From an uncultured Erysipelotrichaceae bacterium (GTDB taxonomy: Bacteria > Bacillota_I > Bacilli_A > Erysipelotrichales > Erysipelotrichaceae), in NCBI GenBank assembly GCA_902766675.1, contig CACXEN010000118.1, positions 1 through 9,581 of the forward strand: a stretch of 9,581 bases of DNA. The letters run 5' to 3'. The notes under the pieces are model-generated. The model worked only from the letters and a program-made list of their open reading frames with translations, was not told the DNA's origin and did not search any database. Positions within the stretch are counted from its first letter, which is position 1. Each line of letters opens with the position of its first letter. Of this stretch, positions 1 to 6,842 are shown in pieces. The translations under genes and the position numbers were made by a program.

Positions 1-353
1 GCGATGACCTCACTCAATCTTTTGTGAGAAACTGGATGAAAACCTTTTGCGACATTGATAATGTATACAGGTTTTTCTAATACTTCTAATGCTTGTTTTA
101 GTACATCTTCGATAACAACGGAAGGAACTGCAAGTAGAATGCAATCGCTATCTTTGATTTCTTCGATTTGAGTAGTAGCTCGAATATTTTCATTCAAAGT
201 TGTTTCAAAGAATGCTGTATTTTTATGATTTTGATTAATATCGTTAACTTGTTCTTCGCTGATACCCCAAAGAATTACTTCTTCGTTATTATCTGATAAT
301 ACTTGGGCTAATGCTGTTCCCCAACTACCTGTTCCTAAAATTGCTGTTTTCAT
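1..353 (-). CDS. gpsA: NAD(P)-dependent glycerol-3-phosphate dehydrogenase, N-terminal part (cut by window edge)
   Basis: This cytosolic enzyme reduces dihydroxyacetone phosphate to sn-glycerol-3-phosphate, the precursor of phospholipids and of CDP-glycerol. About 117 residues are visible, starting at the ATG whose complement is at 351-353; the rest lies beyond the window edge. The protein opens with MKTAILGTGSWGTALA, the Rossmann dinucleotide-binding loop typical of GpsA (GxGxxG at residues 7-12). It continues with the CILLAVPS strand (71-78) and INVAKGF (99-105), which contains the conserved lysine K103 near the active site. A weak GGA lies 8 bases before the start, and no convincing own promoter was seen. 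It may therefore be read from the upstream membrane-protein gene. Its place beside tagD and a glycerophosphotransferase suggests a precursor-supply role, although gpsA is also a housekeeping gene that could simply border the locus. The family call is firm. Confidence 0.95.
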   Translation of the reverse strand, partial: MKTAILGTGSWGTALAQVLSDNNEEVILWGISEEQVNDINQNHKNTAFFETTLNENIRATTQIEEIKDSDCILLAVPSVVIEDVLKQALEVLEKPVYIINVAKGFHPVSHKRLSEVI

Positions 354-554
354 AATCTATGTCCAACTTTCTAATGTTATTTCTTAAAGACTTCGTTGAA
401 TATTTTCTCACAAGATTGTCCATTTTCAAAGTTTAGATATTTTTGATTAAGATTAGTGGTTTAATATGAACTTTGTTAATTTCATTAAATGTAATCATTA
501 TGGCTAACTAGAGGTGTCATATTTTGGACAGGATTATGGATGAATGAAACTGCT
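354..554. other. Gap between the YfhO-like gene and gpsA
   Basis: Apart from the putative gene tail at 377-460, this gap shows no clear terminator hairpin after the YfhO-like gene. It also has no good -35/-10 pair for gpsA on the minus strand. Without a terminator, readthrough from the YfhO-like gene into gpsA is plausible. A second minus-strand frame runs across the end of the YfhO-like gene to a TAA near 487, but it has no supporting start site and was not called. Confidence 0.4.
377..460 (-). pseudogene. Possible 3' remnant of a lost gene upstream of gpsA
   Basis: On the minus strand a 27-codon open stretch begins right after a TAA (complement at 461-463) and ends with TAA 23 bases before gpsA. 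It has no start codon. Its peptide ends NFENGQSCEKIFNEVFKK, which reads like the conserved end of a cell-surface polymer transferase or glycosyltransferase; such proteins often finish with a 'DGK-S-E-(K/R)-I' type tail. The short distance to gpsA is what one expects between neighbouring operon genes. I infer that a gene once sat here and that only its tail survived a rearrangement that brought in or extended the yfhO-like gene. The parent family is uncertain, and chance reading cannot be excluded at this length. Confidence 0.35.
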
Positions 555-3236
555 TTACGAACGCTTTGTTTTTTTATAATGAAAGAATAAAAATATTATA
601 GCTATCAAAGAGATTAATGTTCCTTCAAATAGTAGTGGTGTACGGTATACAAGACGGATTGAGTGCTGCCCTTTGCTTAAAAGCACAGACATGTTTTTGA
701 TATTTGTCACAATTAGATCTTTTTGCTCTCCATCGACATAAATTTTCCAACCTTTACTATATGGTATTGCGAAGCATAGTAAAGTGTTGTCAGAAAAAAT
801 ATCTACAGATGTATCAATTACATTATCTTTAATTTGAAAATCTAATAATGTGAATTGTTTTCGTTGATTAATTATAGATTCATAATCTCCAAAAGTTTCT
901 GAGATAACTTTTAAACTATTAAAAGAATAAACTCCTGATTTAGAAAAGGTTATCTTAACAGTACTCAAAGGTTGTTTGTGATACCCTAAATTTACTGCAA
1001 AGTTATTTCTGCCACCATAAAAGGAATTTGATTCTGTGTAATAGTTAATCGAGTTTTTAACGCTATTAGTTTCAAAATGTATCTTAACGGATGTTGGTAA
1101 ATTCCTATGACTTGTTTTGGAAGAGGATGAATTATCTTGATCAATTAAGCTATATGATAGATTTTCAAAATAGATATAATTCTCTGCATTTTTTATTCCA
1201 TCTACATTGAGGAGTATAGAAGAATCTGCTTTTGTTACAACGAACTGATTATTTTCAATAGAGATATCTTCTGCAAGTGGGTCTATGGTATATAAAAGTT
1301 CTGTAGTTGATAAGTTCAAAGAACGAGTATTCAATTGTGGTATTTTCTCGCTCGTATAAGCGTATTTTAGGAGTGCATTTTGTTTTTCGACTGCATTTAA
1401 GCGATCCCAATTTTCTTCGCTTATGTTTTCGTTGTAAGAATAAATGATTGGAAGCGAATAATTATTTTTATAAACTACATTCCCATCGTCTTCCTTTATG
1501 TATTCATAACCATAAGGCACAAAAGCGTTGTCGGACAAATAGTATTTAACTCCTGAAAGCGCCAACAAATCCGTTCTACTATCATATCCGAAAGTCTTTT
1601 GCTGCATCGGCTCATTAATCGCGATTTCGTCTTTAAAATGTGACGTATAAGGATTTGCGATAGACCAGAAATAATCAATTGAGTGTAATCCTGAAATTAA
1701 ACTTGAGTTTAAGGTTGCGTCATATGAAGAATAGCGATACTCACTAGATACCTCCGCTTTGTAAGGGAATAGTGCTTTTGTTTCTGATGAGTCTATATTC
1801 ATTGATGAATTGGTGGTAGTGACCATAGCTTTTGCTACATCTTTACCATGTGATGAAAACATCCAAAAGGAATTAAAGAATAAACTCACAATAATTGAAA
1901 AAAGCAGAAAGATTTTCTTGAGGTGCCGTGCATGCGCCTGATTTGAAAAACACGTTATTGTAAATAATACAAATTGAGTTATTAATGAAATGGTAATCAT
2001 TGAAAGAGATTCATTAGAATTTGATTGTGGAAGGAAATAGCAAAGTGCAAAGTAGCCTATTACAAAAATGCTAAGTGGAATATAATCCTTCTTTGTCATC
2101 GAAATTAAAGCATCCCAATGCGTCACAAAGATATAGCAATTCAATAAGACAAAAGCCCAACACCATCTATTGGTAACATAACTCATACCATTCAAAATCT
2201 TCCCGAAAACCGGGAAAATCATGAATATTACAGATGTCACCAGCAACGTTTTTAAGAATCCATTACCTTTAGATTTTAAGAATAAGAAAAGGCTAAGAAT
2301 TGATTGAGACGCAACTCCAAGTATTAACCAATCGGAATCGCTAGAACTCACTAGTTTGCCAGGAAGGGCTAAATAATAATTGCGATTATATAGCAAGTCT
2401 AAAGGGTAAGAAACGCTTGCTCGTGGATTTGAGATAAAAGTGTAAGCTAACGGTAAGAAAATGATAGCTGCGATAGCGCAACCTTCTATAGTGTATAAGG
2501 AAATCTTCGCAAATGACTGAATAATCTGGAGGATATTATTTTTGTGTAAATAGAATAGTCGAATAATCAAATAAACTATTGTAAGTAAGGCTAGAATGTA
2601 GAAAAAGTAGAAGTTACTTAATGTGGTAATAATTACGGCAAATATAAATAGAAAAGGTTTGTCATCCTTAATGATTTTTTCAATGCCTAGAATTAATAGT
2701 GGTAGATATATGAGCGGATTGATGAAATATGGGTGTCTAGCTAAGTTGTATAAGTTCCAACAACAAAAAGCATACATCAAGGAACCTGCCAAATGAGCAT
2801 ATATGTTATCTTGTTCATTGCGGACTCCTTTGACTAATAAATGAAAAGTTAAACCAGAGCAATACATTCTTAATAAAATGGAAAAACCATAATAAATGTA
2901 CATATTACTCTTATTAAAAAAGACACAACCTATAGAAAAAGGATCGCCAATACAGTAATAGTGTAGAGTTGTAAGAATATCGTTGCCTTCACCCAATGAA
3001 AAACTCCATGTTGGTATGGTGAATGAATGATCAATAAAAATATTCTTTAGAATGGTCTTTAAGTAGTCGGAATAATAGACTAAGGCTTTATAGTGCTGCC
3101 ACCACCCATCAGAATGCCAAATAAATGTTCTTTGGTTCAAATAAAACCAAGGAGTAACTAATAGACAAACAATAATAAATAGAATTGTATATGATAAGTA
3201 AAAATTTGATTGCTTTAAATGTAACTTTGTTTTCAT
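555..3236 (-). CDS. YfhO-family multi-pass membrane protein (GT-C-like, probable teichoic acid glycosylation)
   Basis: This 893-residue membrane protein has the YfhO architecture. TM1 spans about residues 14-33. It is followed by an extracytoplasmic loop with HSDGWWQHYKAL (41-52), which carries the acidic residue (D43) typical of these GT-C-like proteins, and WSFSLGEGNDILTT (77-90). The family signature 'HPYFINPLIYLPLLILGIEK' falls at 168-187. Many further TM segments run to about residue 460, then a large extracytoplasmic domain, then the usual family ending GWKIYVDG (829-836), LLSKGQHSIRLVY and a last TM (about 868-886) before a basic tail. YfhO of Bacillus subtilis and Lmo1079 of Listeria are needed for glycosylation of lipoteichoic or wall teichoic acid, using an undecaprenyl-phosphate-linked sugar outside the cell. 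The same role is inferred here from the teichoic acid neighbours. The start is the only good ATG; an AGGA lies 12 bases upstream. No cognate undecaprenyl-phosphate sugar synthase (CsbB/GtrB type) is visible in the window. Confidence 0.85.
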   Translation of the reverse strand: MKTKLHLKQSNFYLSYTILFIIVCLLVTPWFYLNQRTFIWHSDGWWQHYKALVYYSDYLKTILKNIFIDHSFTIPTWSFSLGEGNDILTTLHYYCIGDPFSIGCVFFNKSNMYIYYGFSILLRMYCSGLTFHLLVKGVRNEQDNIYAHLAGSLMYAFCCWNLYNLARHPYFINPLIYLPLLILGIEKIIKDDKPFLFIFAVIITTLSNFYFFYILALLTIVYLIIRLFYLHKNNILQIIQSFAKISLYTIEGCAIAAIIFLPLAYTFISNPRASVSYPLDLLYNRNYYLALPGKLVSSSDSDWLILGVASQSILSLFLFLKSKGNGFLKTLLVTSVIFMIFPVFGKILNGMSYVTNRWCWAFVLLNCYIFVTHWDALISMTKKDYIPLSIFVIGYFALCYFLPQSNSNESLSMITISLITQFVLFTITCFSNQAHARHLKKIFLLFSIIVSLFFNSFWMFSSHGKDVAKAMVTTTNSSMNIDSSETKALFPYKAEVSSEYRYSSYDATLNSSLISGLHSIDYFWSIANPYTSHFKDEIAINEPMQQKTFGYDSRTDLLALSGVKYYLSDNAFVPYGYEYIKEDDGNVVYKNNYSLPIIYSYNENISEENWDRLNAVEKQNALLKYAYTSEKIPQLNTRSLNLSTTELLYTIDPLAEDISIENNQFVVTKADSSILLNVDGIKNAENYIYFENLSYSLIDQDNSSSSKTSHRNLPTSVKIHFETNSVKNSINYYTESNSFYGGRNNFAVNLGYHKQPLSTVKITFSKSGVYSFNSLKVISETFGDYESIINQRKQFTLLDFQIKDNVIDTSVDIFSDNTLLCFAIPYSKGWKIYVDGEQKDLIVTNIKNMSVLLSKGQHSIRLVYRTPLLFEGTLISLIAIIFLFFHYKKTKRS

Positions 3237-3265
3237 GATACGTTTATATCCTAATTAATCCGAAA

Positions 3266-3294
3266 ATTAAACAAAACTATCATAGCATATGCAA
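3266..3294 (-). promoter_or_regulatory. Candidate sigma-A promoter for the YfhO-like gene
   Basis: Read on the minus strand, TTGCAT (complement of 3289-3294) and TTTAAT (complement of 3266-3271) are 17 bases apart. This would start transcription near 3259 and give a leader of about 22 bases that contains the AGGA before the ATG at 3236. An alternative on the same strand is the extended -10 TGCTATGAT (complement of 3279-3287), which lacks a good -35. Either could be used; this is prediction from sequence only. Confidence 0.45.
3278..3284. promoter_or_regulatory. Near-symmetric -10 element (TATCATA) between divergent genes
   Basis: The heptamer reads TATCAT on the plus strand and TATGAT on the minus strand, each matching 5 of 6 bases of the sigma-A -10 consensus. 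The minus-strand copy is also preceded by TG one base away (extended -10). The flanking C and G extend the symmetry to CTATCATAG except for the centre. Such symmetric -10 elements are known to drive divergent transcription from one site. It would serve the YfhO-like gene leftward and the sulfatase-fold gene rightward, the latter best if translation starts at 3331. Confidence 0.35.
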
Positions 3295-5349
3295 TTGCAA
3301 AACACATATAAAATTGATAGAATTACGTATATGAAATTCGCACAAAATTGGTTATTCTTTTTTCTTAACGCAGTCGATTTTTGGCTGTATACAAGTTGTA
3401 TTGTTGCATCTTTTTTATTGTTTACAATACCAGTAAATGCGTATATCGATCCATCTGTTATGACATATGCCATACAGGCGGTAGCAGGTATGGTAATCGG
3501 ACTAGGAGCCTTTTTTAGTGTATATTGGCGTTCAGCGAAAAAGAAACTCACAAATAAATACAATTTGGGTTCAAATAATACAAAAAACGAAACGAATAAA
3601 ATCTATTTTAACGATCCCGATACAAATGAAAAGATAGTTCCAAAAATCGAGATTGTTTCAACAGACAACGAAGACACCAACGTAACAAGAAAAACATTTA
3701 AAGAATGGGTGAAGGAATTTGTTCCAGCAATACCACTTTTGTTCGCTGGAAGTTTTTTAGTTTCTATATTTGCGCCACTAGAATTCTATTTTAGTAATAG
3801 TAGTGAATTTGATTTTGATTTTTACAACTTGTTCCCACAACTTTTCAAATTGTTTATATTATTGATGCTAATCGGTATCGTTGTATTTATTTTAAGTAAA
3901 TTGATATACGAAAGATTATTTCAGTTGGGTCTTCTTTTTACTTTTTGGATTTTCATTTGTACATATGTTCAAGGATCATTCTTGTCAGGGAATCTACCTG
4001 CAATGGACGGAACAACCATTGATTGGAGTGCTTTTAAAGCCGATAGCATTATCTCGGTTGTTGTGTGGTTAATCATTGGTCTTGCCATCACGTTGTTGAC
4101 TAGATTCTTTCATATGGAAGGCATGAAAAAAATTATTAAATTTAGTTCTATATTTATCACAGCCATCCTTTTTGTCACATTGGTTGTGGTTTCAATTAAT
4201 CAAAATGGCCTTGCAAGAAAGAATAATGTTGTAGCTACATCTGACAAAGAATTTACATATTCAAATGATAAAAACTTTATCGTATTAGTTTTGGACATGG
4301 TGGATTCACAAACATTCAGAGAAATCTTAGAAGAGAAGAATGGCGAATGGGAAAGTGTGCTAGAAGATTTCACATATTACCCAAACACAACCTGTGCATA
4401 TCCGTATACTAAACATGCAATTCCACATTTACTCACAAATGAGTGGTATTTAAATGAAGGAGACTTAGATGAGTTTACTTTAGATGCGATGAAGACATCG
4501 CCACTATTTGAGACATTAGAAGGAAACGATTATAAAATGGGCTTGTATGAAGCTTATGTAAAGTATGATCAAGAATGTGTGGATCGCTTCGAGAATATAG
4601 CGGTATTACCATATGAGTTTTCTAGTTTTAAGGATGTCATAAAGAAAGAATTAAAACTGGTGTGGTTTAAATACGCTCCATATCCATTGAAAAAATTTGT
4701 GAACATAAAAGTTGATGACTTTAATAATATTAGAAAAGCGAATGAAGAAATAAAGCCATTCGAATATTTTAATGATACATTCTACGATTCGATAAATAAT
4801 GAGGAAATTGTCAAAATAGATGATAAATGCTTCAAATTTATACATATTGAAGGAGCACATATGCCTTTCAGATTTGACGAAAACGTGAATCCGATTAGTG
4901 AAGAAGAAGGAACTTACGAGTTGATGATGAAATGTAGCATGACAATAACAAAAGCTTATTTAGAAAAGTTGAAAGAAGCAGGGGTTTACGACAATAGTGG
5001 GATTATCATTATGACAGATCATGGATATCAGAACGGACGTGAACCTAGAGTACTGTCTAGATCAAATGGATTTTTAGTTGTTAAAGGAATTAATGAACAA
5101 CATGAAATGTATATAGATGAAGCACCAATTTCATATGAAGATATACATGAAGCATTTCAACGAGTGATAGCAGGCAAACAAGGTGATGAGGTTTTTGATG
5201 CTAAAACTGGAGACTCAAGAAAAAGAAGATATATTTGGTATAATGGACCAACTGATTATGATCATATGGTTGAATATATACAAACAGGTTATGCAAGTGA
5301 TACAAGCACTATGATTGAAACGGGGAATTATTACGATTATTCTGAGTGA
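3289..5349 (+). CDS. Membrane-anchored alkaline-phosphatase/sulfatase-superfamily protein, probable phospho-group transferase
   Basis: The protein has up to 686 residues. The N-terminal half is membrane-embedded, with segments near 27-48, 61-80, 147-164, 185-207, 212-229, 254-274 and 285-303. A cytoplasmic-looking polar stretch (81-144) interrupts it, and AYIDPS (51-56) resembles the 'AYIDPG' motif of small membrane proteins. The catalytic half (about 325-686) would lie outside the cell. It has the metal-binding strand FIVLVLDM (D336), a candidate nucleophile Thr374 in PYTKHAIPHLLT, His519 and His524 in FIHIEGAH, and the family MTDHG motif (D577, H578). The superfamily includes LtaS and phosphoethanolamine transferases, which move a phospho-headgroup from a lipid to a glycan. 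The substrate here is unknown; phosphoglycerol or phosphoethanolamine transfer onto the teichoic polymer is inferred from context. The start is uncertain: neither ATG 3289 nor ATG 3331 (Met15) has a good ribosome binding site. Met15 leaves all TM segments intact. licD follows after 16 bases, so the two are probably co-transcribed. Confidence 0.82.
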   Translation: MQLQNTYKIDRITYMKFAQNWLFFFLNAVDFWLYTSCIVASFLLFTIPVNAYIDPSVMTYAIQAVAGMVIGLGAFFSVYWRSAKKKLTNKYNLGSNNTKNETNKIYFNDPDTNEKIVPKIEIVSTDNEDTNVTRKTFKEWVKEFVPAIPLLFAGSFLVSIFAPLEFYFSNSSEFDFDFYNLFPQLFKLFILLMLIGIVVFILSKLIYERLFQLGLLFTFWIFICTYVQGSFLSGNLPAMDGTTIDWSAFKADSIISVVVWLIIGLAITLLTRFFHMEGMKKIIKFSSIFITAILFVTLVVVSINQNGLARKNNVVATSDKEFTYSNDKNFIVLVLDMVDSQTFREILEEKNGEWESVLEDFTYYPNTTCAYPYTKHAIPHLLTNEWYLNEGDLDEFTLDAMKTSPLFETLEGNDYKMGLYEAYVKYDQECVDRFENIAVLPYEFSSFKDVIKKELKLVWFKYAPYPLKKFVNIKVDDFNNIRKANEEIKPFEYFNDTFYDSINNEEIVKIDDKCFKFIHIEGAHMPFRFDENVNPISEEEGTYELMMKCSMTITKAYLEKLKEAGVYDNSGIIIMTDHGYQNGREPRVLSRSNGFLVVKGINEQHEMYIDEAPISYEDIHEAFQRVIAGKQGDEVFDAKTGDSRKRRYIWYNGPTDYDHMVEYIQTGYASDTSTMIETGNYYDYSE
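3295..3323 (+). promoter_or_regulatory. Alternative promoter just before the second start (3331) of the sulfatase-fold gene
   Basis: TTGCAA (3295-3300), a 17-base spacer and TAGAAT (3318-3323) make a reasonable sigma-A match, 4 of 6 and 5 of 6 bases. Transcription would begin near 3330, at or next to the ATG at 3331, and would give a nearly leaderless message. It overlaps the first 14 codons of the longer gene model, so at most one of the two readings is right for a given transcript. Weak prediction. Confidence 0.25.
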
Positions 5350-5365
5350 TTGGTATTAATGTTTT

Positions 5366-6202
5366 ATGAATAATGATATGACGAGTGTTAAACAACTGCA
5401 TACTGTTGAACTGGAAATGGCAAAACAAATTGTTTTGTTGTGCAATAAATACAATTTAAGATATTTTATGCTTGGTGGTACATTATTAGGTGCCATTAGA
5501 CATCGTGGTTTTATTCCTTGGGACGATGATATTGATTTTGGAATGCCTAGAAAAGACTATGAAAAGCTTTTGGAATACATTGAAGAATTACCGGAAAATC
5601 TAAGAATTAAGTATTTTAAGAATCAAAATGAAGATAGACCAAATTATTATTATCAACTTAGAGATATTAATACGGTAATCGTACAACATATCGCAAAAAA
5701 AGATATTGAAACGAATGTTTGGATAGATATATTCCCGTTAGATGGTATGCCAAATAATGGATTATCTAGAAAGATACATAGTTTAAAATTGTTATATTGG
5801 CGTATGCGGATTCAGTTTTCCATGTTTGATGAAAATGTGCATTTGCATCGTAAAAATCGCCCATTCCACGAGAAAGCTTTGATTAAGTTATTCCAAATCA
5901 CAAAGATTGGAGCGAAGAGTAGTCCATATGATATGATGAACAAACTTGACGCTTGCTTAAGAAAGTACGATTATGATAAGCAAGATTATGTCATAAACTT
6001 TATGGGGACATGGAAACTTAAAGAGATGTTTCCGAAAAGTGTTTATGCCTATGGAAAAGAATATGCATTTGAAGACACTAAGTTTCTAGGTCCTGAAGAT
6101 GCTGATTATGTATTAAAACAAATGTATGGCGATTATATGAAACCAATAGAGAATAGTGAGGAAAAATATAGTCACCATAGTATAGAGATTAAGAAGTTGT
6201 AA
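5366..6202 (+). CDS. LicD-family phosphotransferase
   Basis: This 278-residue soluble protein has the full LicD signature: MLGGTLLGAIRHRGFIPWDD (35-54), continuing DIDFGMPRKDY (55-65). It contains the glycine-rich loop, and the aspartates D53-D55 and D57 expected to bind metal and nucleotide in this nucleotidyltransferase fold. Its length is normal for the family (about 260-300 residues). Characterised LicD proteins move phosphocholine from CDP-choline to teichoic acid or LPS; the related eukaryotic fukutin/FKRP domains use CDP-ribitol. The next gene makes CDP-glycerol, there is no choline kinase or CTP:phosphocholine cytidylyltransferase in view, and only 13 bases separate licD and tagD. I infer that the donor may be CDP-glycerol and the product a glycerol-phosphate side group. 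The start at 5366 lacks a clear ribosome binding site; Met5 (5378) is an alternative. It is probably translated from the same transcript as its upstream neighbour. Confidence 0.9.
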   Translation: MNNDMTSVKQLHTVELEMAKQIVLLCNKYNLRYFMLGGTLLGAIRHRGFIPWDDDIDFGMPRKDYEKLLEYIEELPENLRIKYFKNQNEDRPNYYYQLRDINTVIVQHIAKKDIETNVWIDIFPLDGMPNNGLSRKIHSLKLLYWRMRIQFSMFDENVHLHRKNRPFHEKALIKLFQITKIGAKSSPYDMMNKLDACLRKYDYDKQDYVINFMGTWKLKEMFPKSVYAYGKEYAFEDTKFLGPEDADYVLKQMYGDYMKPIENSEEKYSHHSIEIKKL

Positions 6203-6204
6203 AT

Positions 6205-6210
6205 GGAGGG
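6205..6210 (+). promoter_or_regulatory. Strong ribosome binding site of tagD
   Basis: GGAGGG stands 5 bases before the ATG at 6216. It is by far the best Shine-Dalgarno sequence in the window, and it fixes the tagD start. Since the other plus-strand genes have weak sites or none, TagD may be made in excess of its operon partners. Confidence 0.85.
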
Positions 6211-6215
6211 TCAAC

Positions 6216-6608
6216 ATGAAAAGAGTTATTACGTATGGAACATATGATTTATTGCATTACGGACATATTAATCTATTAGAAAGAGCAAAAGCTTTAGGTG
6301 ATTATTTAGTAGTAGTTCTTTCAACAGATGAGTTCAACTGGAATGAAAAACAAAAGAAATGTTATTTCACATATGAAGAAAGAAAAAAGATGTTAGAAGC
6401 ACTACGTGCTGTAGACTTAGTTGTGCCAGAAGAAAACTGGGACCAAAAGAAAACGGATGTACATCTCTATCATATTGATACATTCGTTATGGGAGATGAC
6501 TGGAAAGGAAAGTTTGATTTCTTGAAAGACGAAGGAGTTGAAGTTGTTTATTTACCGCGAACACCTGAAATAAGCACAACACAGATTAAAAAGGATTTGA
6601 AGAAATAG
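6216..6608 (+). CDS. tagD: Glycerol-3-phosphate cytidylyltransferase (CDP-glycerol synthase)
   Basis: This cytosolic enzyme joins glycerol-3-phosphate and CTP to give CDP-glycerol and pyrophosphate, the activated donor for glycerol-phosphate teichoic acids. The 130-residue protein has the same length as B. subtilis TagD (129). It shows GTYDLLHYGH (8-17) with the HxGH nucleotidyltransferase signature (H14, H17), the YFTYEERKKML segment (50-60), MGDDWKGKFD (92-101) and the C-terminal RTPEISTTQIKK (115-126), matching the RTxGISTT motif. The one visible difference is Pro-Glu in place of the usual residue-Gly pair before Ile119. It follows licD by 13 bases and is last in the cluster before a terminator-like hairpin, so the sulfatase-fold gene, licD and tagD probably form one operon. 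Confidence 0.95.
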   Translation: MKRVITYGTYDLLHYGHINLLERAKALGDYLVVVLSTDEFNWNEKQKKCYFTYEERKKMLEALRAVDLVVPEENWDQKKTDVHLYHIDTFVMGDDWKGKFDFLKDEGVEVVYLPRTPEISTTQIKKDLKK

Positions 6609-6621
6609 AGAGTATTTGTAG

Positions 6622-6774
6622 GTGAGTTTGAAAGGTATTAAACCAATGATGGATGTGCCACAAGAATATACCTATATTATTGTTGTGCTTTCGACGAACG
6701 GGATGAACAATAATACGTATCTGAATGATGGTTGGCGATTGGAGAATTTTGTATATAAAAACTTGCTTGACTAG
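6622..6774 (+). pseudogene. Short ORF, probable C-terminal remnant of a deleted gene (or a small protein)
   Basis: An open stretch starts directly after an in-frame TAG (6619-6621), with GTG at 6622, and runs 50 codons to TAG at 6772-6774. From the internal ATG at 6646, which has AAAGG ten bases upstream, it would encode 42 residues. The peptide has a hydrophobic strand, EYTYIIVVLS, then an amphipathic end, NDGWRLENFVYKNLLD. This looks like the last strand and helix of a folded domain, possibly of a serine beta-lactamase/penicillin-binding-like protein, but I cannot name the family with confidence. Its stop lies inside a terminator hairpin, as is common at true gene ends. That supports a 3' tail left by deletion; a functional small protein remains possible. 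Confidence 0.4.
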
Positions 6775-6803
6775 TTTTGAAAACTAGTGTGAGGAAGTTT
6801 TTT
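6757..6803 (+). terminator. Rho-independent terminator-like hairpin after tagD and the short ORF
   Basis: The core is the perfect inverted repeat ACTAGTTTTGAAAACTAGT at 6770-6788 (8-bp stem, TGA loop). The outer arms extend it: CTT (6766-6768) faces GAG (6791-6793), and AAAAACTT (6757-6764) faces AAGTTTTT (6795-6802), with small internal mismatches. A run of six T follows the outer arm (6798-6803). The A-run before and T-run after allow it to work in both directions. It would separate the tagD operon from the fusion gene. The core also has the look of a dimeric repressor operator, but no usable -10 lies at the right distance from TTGACT (6767-6772). Confidence 0.65.
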
Positions 6804-6842
6804 GTTTGGATGCATTACAAACTTTGGCGCTTGCATTGATGG

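Noticed and set aside
488..564. Minus-strand frame overlapping the end of the YfhO-like gene, ending ...NMTPLVSHNDYI then TAA.
   Set aside because: It is only partly outside the confirmed gene, has no ribosome binding site at its ATG, and the peptide matches nothing I recognise.
3267..3563. Minus-strand open frame opposite the start of the sulfatase-fold gene.
   Set aside because: It is antisense to a well-supported gene with clear TM segments; low-complexity AT-rich shadow.
6767..6795. TTGACT as a -35 of a promoter within the hairpin.
   Set aside because: At 17 bases the -10 position reads TGAGGA, which does not resemble TATAAT.
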